Shown here: positions 1-6,116 of the stretch, in pieces | Numbering within the stretch: the first letter of the stretch is position 1 | Layout of the letters: every line of letters starts with the position of its first letter | Assembly (NCBI GenBank): GCA_024695315.1 | Contig: JAILIJ010000361.1 | Span: 1-6,116, forward strand | Direction: 5' to 3' | DNA: 6,116 nucleotides | Origin: Bacteroidaceae bacterium | GTDB taxonomy: Bacteria; Bacteroidota; Bacteroidia; Bacteroidales; Bacteroidaceae | Made by a program: the position numbers and the translations under genes | The notes under the pieces: generated by a model | Databases searched by the model: none | Told to the model about the DNA's origin: nothing | What the model saw: only the letters and a program-made list of their open reading frames with translations

Positions 1-3000
1 GATATGAATCTTGTTATTGACCAGAAGATGAATGTGACCTTGACTTGGACAGCTCCTACAGCATCTTTGAACTTTGGTCCTATAACAGATAGCAATATTA
101 GGTATAATGTGGTACGCTACCCTGACGGAGTACAGGTGGCCACGGGAATCAAGGACACCTTCTTCAAGGAGAAACTTGGTGACGCTCGCAAAAACTACTA
201 TTATGAGGTAACAGCACTTAATGGTAGCTTAGTCGGCGAAAGTGCCGTAAGTGAAGTCGTGCCAGCTGGTTCTGTATGGTATCTGCCTTATAATGAACCT
301 TTCTATTATGAGCAGAACTACAATATCTTTACCGTTATAGATAATAATGGCGATGGACAGACTTTCACGTGGATGAAGGTATTGGACAATCCTGATCTTG
401 CAAAGGTTTATATGAATGGTAATGGTGTGACTTCAGACCTTACAGGATTTACATCAACACATAATGATGACTATCTAATCACGCCTTCAATCTCATTTGA
501 GGCTGGAAAGGACTATTATATCTCTTTCGATTGGGAGACTCATTACGACTACGAGACGATGAACATTTTCCTTGGTAAGGGAAATGCCATAAATGACAGT
601 ATCTCTGAGATTACTCCATCATTCCAGTTGGGAGCCTATGAGGGTAAGTCATCTTTTATCTTCCACGTAGAAAATGACGGATTGTATAATATCTTCTTAC
701 ATTCTACAACCGTAGGCAATAGCGTAAATGTGGCTCTTGACAATCTATGTGTAGAATTGGCCGCATGTTACGAAGCACCAGACAGCGTAACAAATCTATC
801 GGTAAAAGCTGGAGAATTAGGAAAACTTGAAAACACACTTTCTTTTACAGCTCCAACAAAGACATACAAGCAGGGTGCATTATCTGAGATTTCTGCAATC
901 AACATATACAGAAATGGCAGTACAGAACCTGTAAAGGTGTTCAGCAACCCAGCCCCAGGTGCTTCTCTAACTTGGACAGATACAGAGGTGAATAATGGTT
1001 CTGTGACATATCAGATTGTTCCTGTAAACTCCAAAGGACAGGGATTGACGACTTCTGTTACTAACTGGGTAGGTATAGATGTACCTGCAGAAATTGCTAC
1101 ATTAACGGGAAAACAGATTTATGAAAATGACATGTGGGTTCCTCAGTTCACCTTCGAAAAGGTTTCTGGTATCGGAGCACATGGAGGATATGTAAATCCT
1201 GATGACGTGGAATATGCTCTTTTCAAGCATAATGTCTACAATTTCGAAGATCCTATCGAGCAGGTGACAGAATACTCTAAGAACCTTACCATTGCTCATA
1301 CAGACTACTTTGGTTATGGACAGAGCATGTGCACATACTACATAGGTGCAAAGAACGCAGCTGGCACATCTATCATAGCAGGAACAGACCTCATTGTGGG
1401 TGAACCTTATGAATTCCCATATTCTGAATCCTTTGCATACGGATTTGCAGGCCTTGATCCATGGACTCGATATAACAGCAGTTCTGAATACGCTTGGTCA
1501 TTCGTAACAGGTTCTGGTTTGGCAGTCAAGCCTTATGATTGTGACGAGGGTATGCTCATGTTCACTTATTCCGATAATATTTCTCAGGATGAGACACTCG
1601 GTGGCCCACGTGTAAGCCTAAAGAATACTACATCTCCAGAACTCTCTTTCTACATGTACCACGGATTCGAAGCTGACCCAGAAGACTTGACTCTCGATGT
1701 ATATCTCAACTACCAAGATGAGGGATGGAAACTTGCAGGAAATGTAGACTATAACACAGGAGTAGTAGGATGGACACGTTACTCTATTCCACTACGTAAT
1801 GACGCATCAGACGTACAGTTTGCCTTTGCAGCCAATGCCATCGACGCAAGCGCTCCTATCTTTGTTGATGCCATTAAGGTTAACGAGAGTGTCGAAACAG
1901 AAATAGCAGCAGTAAATATTTCTATTAACGAAAAGCGTATCGAAGCTGGAGAAAGCACTAAGGTGAAGGTTTCTGTCACTAATTATGGTACTAAGAGCCT
2001 TTCTGACTATAATGTCACTCTTTACAGAAACGGCGAAGAATATGCTCAGAAGAGCGGAAGTGAATTGGCTCAGAATAGCGTAAACATATTGTCATTCGAC
2101 ATCAATACAACAAAGGCTGAAGCTGGTGAGGAATACGAATACTATGCAACTGTAAATATTGACGGAGACTCAAATCCTGATAATAACATAACTGGCAAGA
2201 TTCGTCTTTTTATCCATGGATCTGTACTTCCTGAAGTAGAAATAGCAGGACAAGAAAATAACGGTAATGTAATTCTCAACTGGGAAACACCATCCGACTT
2301 AGATGTTCTTGACCCTGTCACAGAAGACTTTGAGTCATACGACGCATTCATAATAGACAATATCGGCGACTGGAAAGTTTACGATGGCGATGGAACACCT
2401 GTTGTGTTCATCGGCAATACAGCATGGGCACACGCAGCAGAGCCAATGGCTTGGCAGGTATGGAGTGCCACAGAAGTAGGTTATAGCACAGAGCAATTCC
2501 CTGTACTTAAAGCACATTCTGGCGAAAAGGTTCTTGCTTGCTGGGCTGCATCTGACGGAGTATCTACAACACTTAGCAATGACGACTGGTTTATTTCTTC
2601 AGATGTAAAAGGTGGTACAGACGTATCTTTCTTCTACCGTAAACCTCATTCTGGCTCAGACCCACAGGTATTTGAGATGATGTACTCAACAACAGACCAG
2701 GAGCCAGAGAACTTCATAGCCTTCGACCGCGATTCTATCGTTAGCAGTACCGACTGGATTGAATTCAACTACACTCTCCCTAAGTCAGCTAAGTTCTTCG
2801 CTATCAGAAGCTGTTGTTCTGGATCATATACAGTAGCTTTCCTCGATGACATCACATACACAGCTCTCTATGGAAGCTACAGCACAGTAGAAGTAAAGGG
2901 ATATAATGTATATCGTGATAATGAACTTATTGCAAACAATCTGACTACAACATCTTTCACAGATGAGAACGCAGCTGGCGCAGATCATATCTACGCAGTA

Positions 3001-3282
3001 ACTGCTATCTATGCTGAGGGAGAATCTAACTATTCAAATCTTTACGGCACAGGTGCACTTAATATCAAAGATGTCAAAGAGGCTTTCTGCGCTAATGTAA
3101 CTACTTCAAACGGCATTATTTCCGTAAGTAATGTAGATGGCAAGGATGTGACTCTTTACGATATGTCTGGTAAGCAAATCTACAACGTAAAAGCCGTAGA
3201 AGCAGTAAATGTTAAAGTAGAGCCAGGTATATATGTTGTACGCGTAGGTAATGCGAATATGAAGGTTTATGTTAACCTATAA
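1..3282 (+). CDS. Secreted multidomain FN3/cleaved-adhesin (choice-of-anchor J-like) protein with type IX sorting domain, 5'-truncated
   Basis: The reading frame is open from the first base (GAT, then ATG at 4), so the ATG at 4 is probably internal and the N-terminus lies outside the window. Residues are numbered from that ATG. Visible modules: FN3 about 5-88 (LTWTAP, YNVVRYPDG, YYYEVTALN); jelly roll about 90-255 with a DNNGDG loop (113-118) and DDYLITPSI (155-163); FN3 about 256-356 (INIYRNG); divergent FN3-like about 357-466; jelly roll about 467-628 (ending IFVDAIKV); CARDB-like about 630-738; an FN3 whose first half (739-770, VILNWETPSD) and second half (956-1018, VKGYNVYRDNEL) flank a third jelly roll (771-955, YDGDG, NDDWFIS, FLDDITY); C-terminal sorting domain 1020-1092. 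In known families such modules mediate adhesion or accompany exported peptidases. No catalytic motif is visible, so any enzymatic domain would be upstream. It ends in TAA, followed by a probable terminator. The domain calls are by eye; substrate or ligand is unknown. Confidence 0.9.
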   Translation, partial: DMNLVIDQKMNVTLTWTAPTASLNFGPITDSNIRYNVVRYPDGVQVATGIKDTFFKEKLGDARKNYYYEVTALNGSLVGESAVSEVVPAGSVWYLPYNEPFYYEQNYNIFTVIDNNGDGQTFTWMKVLDNPDLAKVYMNGNGVTSDLTGFTSTHNDDYLITPSISFEAGKDYYISFDWETHYDYETMNIFLGKGNAINDSISEITPSFQLGAYEGKSSFIFHVENDGLYNIFLHSTTVGNSVNVALDNLCVELAACYEAPDSVTNLSVKAGELGKLENTLSFTAPTKTYKQGALSEISAINIYRNGSTEPVKVFSNPAPGASLTWTDTEVNNGSVTYQIVPVNSKGQGLTTSVTNWVGIDVPAEIATLTGKQIYENDMWVPQFTFEKVSGIGAHGGYVNPDDVEYALFKHNVYNFEDPIEQVTEYSKNLTIAHTDYFGYGQSMCTYYIGAKNAAGTSIIAGTDLIVGEPYEFPYSESFAYGFAGLDPWTRYNSSSEYAWSFVTGSGLAVKPYDCDEGMLMFTYSDNISQDETLGGPRVSLKNTTSPELSFYMYHGFEADPEDLTLDVYLNYQDEGWKLAGNVDYNTGVVGWTRYSIPLRNDASDVQFAFAANAIDASAPIFVDAIKVNESVETEIAAVNISINEKRIEAGESTKVKVSVTNYGTKSLSDYNVTLYRNGEEYAQKSGSELAQNSVNILSFDINTTKAEAGEEYEYYATVNIDGDSNPDNNITGKIRLFIHGSVLPEVEIAGQENNGNVILNWETPSDLDVLDPVTEDFESYDAFIIDNIGDWKVYDGDGTPVVFIGNTAWAHAAEPMAWQVWSATEVGYSTEQFPVLKAHSGEKVLACWAASDGVSTTLSNDDWFISSDVKGGTDVSFFYRKPHSGSDPQVFEMMYSTTDQEPENFIAFDRDSIVSSTDWIEFNYTLPKSAKFFAIRSCCSGSYTVAFLDDITYTALYGSYSTVEVKGYNVYRDNELIANNLTTTSFTDENAAGADHIYAVTAIYAEGESNYSNLYGTGALNIKDVKEAFCANVTTSNGIISVSNVDGKDVTLYDMSGKQIYNVKAVEAVNVKVEPGIYVVRVGNANMKVYVNL
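1891..2217 (+). other. CARDB-like Ig-fold domain within the large adhesin-like protein
   Basis: Residues about 630-738 (from the ATG at base 4) read like a CARDB domain, the Ig-like module found in bacterial surface proteins. It begins ETEIAAVNISI, continues with EAGESTKVKVSVTNYGTKSLSDY, then VTLYRNGEE, and closes with a D-rich NIDGDSNPDNNITGKI turn. The pattern of 'new strand, xVxVxNxG, DxNPxNN' is the usual hallmark of the family. It sits between the second jelly roll and the split FN3, so it is probably a structural spacer or adhesion unit. The assignment is pattern recognition only. Confidence 0.7.
2218..3057 (+). other. FN3 domain interrupted by a cleaved-adhesin-like jelly roll
   Basis: The first FN3 strands are seen at residues about 739-770 (EVEIAGQENNGNVILNWETP). 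The chain then enters a jelly-roll module at 771-955 that starts VTEDFESYDAF, carries GDWKVYDGDG, NDDWFISSDV and VSFFYRKP, and closes with VAFLDDITYTAL. FN3 strands resume at 956-1018 with VKGYNVYRDNELIANNL, TSFTDENA and YAVTAIYAEGESNYSN. Neither flanking half is a full FN3 alone, so the jelly roll appears to be inserted into an FN3 loop. Domain boundaries are estimates. Confidence 0.65.
3061..3279 (+). other. C-terminal type IX secretion (Por) sorting domain
   Basis: The last 73 residues have the usual pattern of a Por/T9SS type A sorting domain: NGIISVSNVDGKDVTLYDMS, then GKQIYNVKA, then VEPGIYVVRVGN and a final KVYVNL. Recognisable features are the V-x-L-Y-D-x-x-G-K turn, the P-G-I-Y-V-V-R-V hairpin and the lysine-containing last strand. 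In known systems this domain directs export through the outer membrane by the type IX machinery, after which it is usually removed and the protein anchored or released. No T9SS gene is in the window. Confidence 0.85.
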
Positions 3283-3315
3283 ATCTTACACATTATTTTT
3301 TAAATTCTTAAATGG

Positions 3316-3358
3316 GAAAATGTGCCAGGAGTTTAGGCTCCTGAGCACATCTTCTTTT
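3316..3358 (+). terminator. Probable Rho-independent terminator of the upstream adhesin-like gene
   Basis: The arm GAAAATGTGC plus CAGGAG (3316-3331) pairs with CTCCTG plus GCACATCTTC (3338-3354). The inner six pairs are perfect and close a six-base loop TTTAGG. One unpaired A at 3344 bulges, and the outer part has one A-C mismatch. A T-rich run follows (TTTT at 3355-3358, within CTTCTTTT). It begins 33 bases after the stop codon at 3280-3282, a usual distance. The T run is short, so termination may be partial. Confidence 0.72.
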
Positions 3359-3360
3359 GC

Positions 3361-3394
3361 AATTAAGAGAAATTGAGAATTATGAATTAAGAAG
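3361..3394. repeat. Degenerate heptamer repeat (AATTNNG), left arm of an imperfect inverted pair
   Basis: Three consecutive 7-base units AATTGAG, AATTATG and AATTAAG start at 3371, 3378 and 3385, and a further AATTAAGAGA precedes them at 3361. I recall intergenic blocks of this composition in Bacteroidales genomes, where they often give rise to spurious small predicted proteins. Bases 3379-3394 also match, in reverse complement with one gap and one mismatch, a block at 3497-3513. Function is unknown; it could be a remnant of a small non-coding repeat element. Confidence 0.6.
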
Positions 3395-3414
3395 TAAAAA
3401 GAGAGGTAAAAGAG

Positions 3415-3428
3415 ACAAATGTATTTGT
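3415..3428. promoter_or_regulatory. Short palindrome ACAAAT-GT-ATTTGT, possible operator
   Basis: Two perfect 6-base inverted arms are separated by GT. The segment TGTATTTG (3420-3427) overlaps it and differs at one position from the Bacteroidetes -7 consensus TAnnTTTG, but there is no TTTG at the -33 distance upstream. It lies about 130 bases before the protease start codon. It could be a regulator site or an accidental palindrome in AT-rich sequence, so confidence is low. Confidence 0.22.
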
Positions 3429-3434
3429 TCACGG

Positions 3435-3466
3435 AAAACCATATAACCGTACAAACGCATAACCGC
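3435..3466. repeat. Two adjacent imperfect 16-base direct repeats containing ATAACCG
   Basis: Units at 3435-3450 and 3451-3466 agree at 11 of 16 positions and share the exact heptamer ATAACCG at 3443-3449 and 3459-3465. The 16-base spacing is less than two helical turns. The pair lies about 90 bases upstream of the protease start codon and could be a regulator binding site, or merely part of the degenerate repeat block. No known regulator is recognised. Confidence 0.3.
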
Positions 3467-3496
3467 AAAAAACATACTACCAGACACAACTATCGT

Positions 3497-3513
3497 CTTC
3501 TTAACTTCATTAT
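3497..3513. repeat. Right arm of the imperfect inverted repeat in the spacer
   Basis: CTTCTTAACTTCATTAT is the reverse complement of the left-arm sequence at 3379-3394 with one inserted base and one mismatch. The following bases to about 3536 (CTTCTTCTTCCTAACCTCTTT) loosely mirror the purine-rich 3391-3413. The two arms enclose about 100 bases, so the whole 3361-3536 segment could fold into a long hairpin or represent a decayed repeat element. Confidence 0.5.
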
Positions 3514-3556
3514 GACTTCTTCTTCCTAACCTCTTTCAAAAACATAAATATAAAAT

Positions 3557-3625
3557 ATGAAAAGAATATTTGGTATTTCCATATTAGCATTTGGATTTAT
3601 GTTGATGAGTATGGCTGTCATGGCT
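3557..3625 (+). other. Sec signal peptide of the M6 protease
   Basis: The first 23 residues have a basic start (MKR), a hydrophobic core rich in I, L, F, A and M, and an A-V-M-A end that fits a type I signal peptidase site. No cysteine follows the core, so this is not a lipoprotein signal. The mature chain would begin IPAFPVRKQ, which matches the usual start of Bacteroidetes M6 propeptides. Confidence 0.85.
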
Positions 3626-6046
3626 ATACCTGCATTTCCTGTGAGAAAACAAATCTTGCAACCTGACGGTACAATCTTAGTATATTACCTTAAAGGAGAT
3701 GAACATTTCCATGCTTTAGTGACCGAAGACGGTTACCTCGTAGCCAAGAGTGATGACGGTTATATGTATTATGCAAGTGTAGTAGACAATATTATCGTTA
3801 CATCTGATATTTTGGCCCACAATATCGAAAATCGCTCAGAATCTGAGCAGGCAAGTTTGACTACAGAAAACGAGTTCGATTTTAATCGAGCATATTCTTC
3901 ACAGTCGGCTAATAGTAAAAAACGAAAAGCGCAGCAGAAAAAACTTCCTGGAGTATATTTCCCTACTGAGGGAGAAATGAAAGGGATAATTCTACTTGTT
4001 GAATTTGCCGATAATGCTTTCCAACAAGAATACACACCTGACGTTTTCGACCGAATGATGAATAAGGAAGGTAATACAGAATACGGCGCTACAGGAAGTT
4101 CACATGACTATTTCGTCGATCAGTCAATGGGAAAATTCAGTCCAACATTTGATGTCGTAGGACCAATAAAACTTCAAAAGATGATGTCTTACTATGGTTC
4201 TAATGACAATCGTGGAAGCGACCTAAGACCTGGAGAAATGGTTCGCGACGCATGTATATATGCCCATGATAGTTTGGGGGTTAACTTCTCAAAATATGAT
4301 TTTGATAATGATGGAAAAGTAGACTACGTATATGTTATATATGCTGGATATGCCGAGAGCTACGGAGCATCTTCATACACAATATGGCCACACGCATATA
4401 ATCTATCTTACTGCTATATCGATCTCGAACTTGATGGTAAAAAAATAGACAACTACGCATGTTCAAGCGAACTGAAATATACTGATGGAGCAACATTGGA
4501 AGGAATAGGTACGTTCTGTCATGAATTTTCTCATGTCTTAGGACTTCCTGACATGTATTGCACAAATAACAATTCATCTTTGCAGTTAGGTGCGTGGGAT
4601 ATAATGGATCAGGGTAACTACAACAATGATTCTCATACTCCGGCTGCCATGTCTGCCTTTGAACGTTATAGCCTAAGATGGTTGACTTTCGAAGAACTGG
4701 ATACCCCTTCGGATAGTGTTGCACTCACAGAACTAACGTCAACAAATAAGGCGTATCGCATAAGTACAAAAAACTCAAATGAATATTTCACTTTGGAAAA
4801 TCGACAGCAAAGGGGATGGGATGCGTACCAACCAGGAACAGGACTAATGATTGCACATGTGAAATACGACGAAACAACCTGGATGTACAATGTAGTAAAT
4901 AGTGGAACAACTCCACACTATGACCTTATTGAAGCTGACGGCACTCAGATTTATTCTCAGCAATCAACAGACCTTTACCCCTACGGTAACAATAATCTGT
5001 TTACAGACTATTCTTCTCCCAATTCTCTCTCGTGGGACGGCACTCCTACGGAAAAGGGAGTTACAAACATAAAGAATGAGGACGGGCTCATCACTTTCCG
5101 TTTCATGAAAGACCAGCTCTCACGTCCTGTAATTGATAATTATGACATAAAAGATAATGAAATATCTGTAAACTGGGAGGCTGTGGATAATGCTCTTTCA
5201 TACCGAATAAATATCCAAGAGCATCTACCAGCTGACATCAATCCGGTCTTGTTTAAGGAGGATTTCTCAGGACTAACAAACGGACAATACGCAAAATCTT
5301 CTTCCGAAAATATCGGAGAGACATTAGACACTTATCTAAACAGCACGGGATGGTTCTCTTCTCTCGCATATTCTTGCGGAGGATACCTTCAGGTTAGCTT
5401 GTACGGACAGTCCGCATCACTTTATACTCCTACAATAAAACTTCCAGATGACACTTGCACACTTGCCATTCGTATGGTGTCATATCCTGGTAAGTCCGTA
5501 AACTGTACCATAGGACTATATGACGTAGAATCTGGTACAACCGAGACCTTAAACACATATAAGGTTAATAAAGTAGAACAGGACGTAATGCTTCCAATTA
5601 TAGGAGGAGGAACAAAAAAAATTGTCATATCAACAAAGAACGAACGTATTTTTTTGAATGATATTAGTCTGCTTAAAGGGGAATATAACGATTCTACTGT
5701 TTGGATGGTTGGCGAAAGGATATGGAGCATTGATGAAATTAAGAACACCACATTTAACGTAGAAAACTTAACTCCAGGTGCTACATACACTTTTACGGTG
5801 GAAGCCTTGAACGACAAGAACTTCAAAAGCAGTCTGCCTTCTGAGGAGGTGAACATTACTTTATCGTCAAATAATGAGACCATGAACATAGAAAACTTTG
5901 ATTCTGGTTCTGTTCCTAATGTTATATCTGAGAAATATTATGATATTATGGGACATGAGACGAAAAGTCTAAAGAAAGGAATATACATTCGTAAATCACT
6001 TTGCGCTGACGGAACTTACATAGTAGATAAAGTGATAATTAAATAA
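3557..6046 (+). CDS. M6-family (immune inhibitor A-like) secreted zinc metalloprotease
   Basis: This is a complete 829-residue secreted endopeptidase precursor. The ATG at 3557 is chosen because it directly begins a signal peptide (1-23, cleavage likely after AVMA) and follows an A-rich stretch with no Shine-Dalgarno, normal for Bacteroidetes. Residues 24-130 form a propeptide (LQPDGT, GDEHFHALVTEDGYLV, DDGYMYYA) ending in a basic KKRKAQQKK run. The catalytic domain spans about 131-515: a Ca-binding-like DFDNDGKVD (248-256), IYAGYAE, zinc site HEFSHVLGLPD (H322, E323 general base, H326, with D332 a possible further ligand), then the WDIMDQGNYN turn (347-356) and TPAAMSAFERY. An FN3 region starts about 522 (ISVNWEAVDNALSYRI), is interrupted by a beta-rich insert about 560-707 and resumes 715-770 (FNVENLTPGATYTFTVEALN). 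The tail (about 780-829) resembles a divergent sorting domain. Catalytic residues are intact, so activity is expected; the natural substrate is not evident. Confidence 0.93.
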   Translation: MKRIFGISILAFGFMLMSMAVMAIPAFPVRKQILQPDGTILVYYLKGDEHFHALVTEDGYLVAKSDDGYMYYASVVDNIIVTSDILAHNIENRSESEQASLTTENEFDFNRAYSSQSANSKKRKAQQKKLPGVYFPTEGEMKGIILLVEFADNAFQQEYTPDVFDRMMNKEGNTEYGATGSSHDYFVDQSMGKFSPTFDVVGPIKLQKMMSYYGSNDNRGSDLRPGEMVRDACIYAHDSLGVNFSKYDFDNDGKVDYVYVIYAGYAESYGASSYTIWPHAYNLSYCYIDLELDGKKIDNYACSSELKYTDGATLEGIGTFCHEFSHVLGLPDMYCTNNNSSLQLGAWDIMDQGNYNNDSHTPAAMSAFERYSLRWLTFEELDTPSDSVALTELTSTNKAYRISTKNSNEYFTLENRQQRGWDAYQPGTGLMIAHVKYDETTWMYNVVNSGTTPHYDLIEADGTQIYSQQSTDLYPYGNNNLFTDYSSPNSLSWDGTPTEKGVTNIKNEDGLITFRFMKDQLSRPVIDNYDIKDNEISVNWEAVDNALSYRINIQEHLPADINPVLFKEDFSGLTNGQYAKSSSENIGETLDTYLNSTGWFSSLAYSCGGYLQVSLYGQSASLYTPTIKLPDDTCTLAIRMVSYPGKSVNCTIGLYDVESGTTETLNTYKVNKVEQDVMLPIIGGGTKKIVISTKNERIFLNDISLLKGEYNDSTVWMVGERIWSIDEIKNTTFNVENLTPGATYTFTVEALNDKNFKSSLPSEEVNITLSSNNETMNIENFDSGSVPNVISEKYYDIMGHETKSLKKGIYIRKSLCADGTYIVDKVIIK
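4520..4552 (+). other. Zinc-binding catalytic motif HEXXHXXGXXD
   Basis: Codons 322-332 encode HEFSHVLGLPD. The two histidines are the expected zinc ligands, the glutamate is the catalytic base, and the aspartate is a possible third ligand or structural residue. The sequence is intact, and the conserved WDIMDQG turn follows 15 residues after this motif. This is the strongest single piece of evidence for the M6 assignment. Confidence 0.93.
5894..6043 (+). other. Divergent C-terminal sorting-like tail of the protease
   Basis: The last 50 residues contain KYYDIMGHETKSLKKGIYIR and end TYIVDKVIIK. This follows the Y-D-x-x-G / K-G-I-Y-I / K-V-I-I-K pattern of the C-terminal segments common on Prevotella-type secreted proteins and related to T9SS sorting domains. 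It is shorter and less canonical than the tail of the upstream gene: the first beta strands expected of a full type A domain are poorly visible, and an S-L-C-A-D-G-T stretch replaces the usual short turn. Export by T9SS is likely but not certain. Confidence 0.6.
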
Positions 6047-6058
6047 TTTTATTTTGTG

Positions 6059-6110
6059 GCCATTTTCAATCTTAATCATTATCGGATGATACGATTGAAA
6101 ATGGCTTTTT
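6059..6110 (+). terminator. Strong Rho-independent terminator after the protease gene
   Basis: GCCATTTTCAATC (6059-6071) pairs perfectly with GATTGAAAATGGC (6093-6105), giving 13 base pairs, and TTTTT follows at 6106-6110. The 21-base interior can form a second stem, ATCAT (6075-6079) with ATGAT (6086-6090), around loop TATCGG. The stop codon lies 12 bases before the stem. On the opposite strand the stem is not followed by a T run, so it is probably one-directional. Confidence 0.9.
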
Positions 6111-6116
6111 CGACAA

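Noticed and set aside
1..3282. A possible catalytic domain in the large upstream protein
   Set aside because: No HEXXH, Cys-His, Ser-His-Asp or other peptidase motif could be seen; all visible segments fit beta-sandwich modules.
3286..3489. A 67-codon open frame on the minus strand in the spacer, encoding a hydrophobic peptide with FLIHNSQFLL
   Set aside because: It is the translation of the AATT-type heptamer repeat and terminator hairpin; peptides of the type 'IHNSQF' are a known artefact of this repeat. No start context or family supports a gene.
3283..3556. A complete Bacteroidetes promoter (TTTG at -33 and TAnnTTTG at -7) for the protease
   Set aside because: I found only one near match to the -7 element (TGTATTTG, 3420-3427) with no -33 partner, so no promoter is called.
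4335..4724. 129-codon minus-strand open frame
   Set aside because: It overlaps the catalytic motif of the M6 protease on the opposite strand and its composition shows no protein-family pattern.
5422..5889. 155-codon minus-strand open frame
   Set aside because: It lies wholly inside the protease gene opposite well-supported FN3/jelly-roll coding sequence, with no recognisable domain. It is a shadow frame.
1..6116. CRISPR array, transposase, tRNA/rRNA, phage or defence genes
   Set aside because: No regular spaced repeats, transposase-like coding sequence, terminal inverted repeats of an insertion sequence or RNA gene signatures were seen.

Overview
The window looks like a fragment of a Bacteroidetes chromosome, most likely Prevotella/Segatella or a close Bacteroidales relative. 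The evidence is a moderately AT-rich sequence, a start codon preceded by an A-rich tract rather than a Shine-Dalgarno sequence, large secreted multidomain proteins built from fibronectin III and cleaved-adhesin-like jelly-roll modules, C-terminal ends resembling type IX secretion (Por) sorting domains, and an intergenic AATTNAG-type heptamer repeat of a kind I recall from this group. The genus is an inference, because there is no rRNA or housekeeping marker.

Layout: (1) Bases 1-3282 (+) hold the C-terminal 1093 codons of a large secreted protein whose start lies upstream. The visible part is all beta modules (FN3, jelly roll, FN3, FN3-like, jelly roll, CARDB-like, FN3 interrupted by a jelly roll), followed by a clear C-terminal sorting domain. 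No catalytic domain is visible. (2) Bases 3283-3556 form a 274-base spacer with a probable Rho-independent terminator, a degenerate heptamer repeat whose imperfect inverted copy lies about 100 bases downstream, and two short symmetric or repeated motifs that could be operator-like. (3) Bases 3557-6046 (+) encode a complete 829-residue M6-family (immune inhibitor A-like) zinc metalloprotease with signal peptide, propeptide, HEXXHXXGXXD catalytic motif, an FN3 region apparently split by a beta-rich insert, and a degenerate C-terminal sorting-like tail. (4) Bases 6047-6116 hold a strong terminator with a perfect 13-bp stem.

Both genes appear to encode cell-surface or exported proteins using the same module set and probably the same export route, but the terminator between them suggests separate transcription. 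A plausible shared role is host- or diet-protein degradation and adhesion at the cell surface; this is inference. I see no mobile element, CRISPR array, tRNA/rRNA or unknown multi-gene system. The most interesting points are the split-FN3 architecture shared by the two neighbours, the divergent tail of the protease, and the structured spacer.
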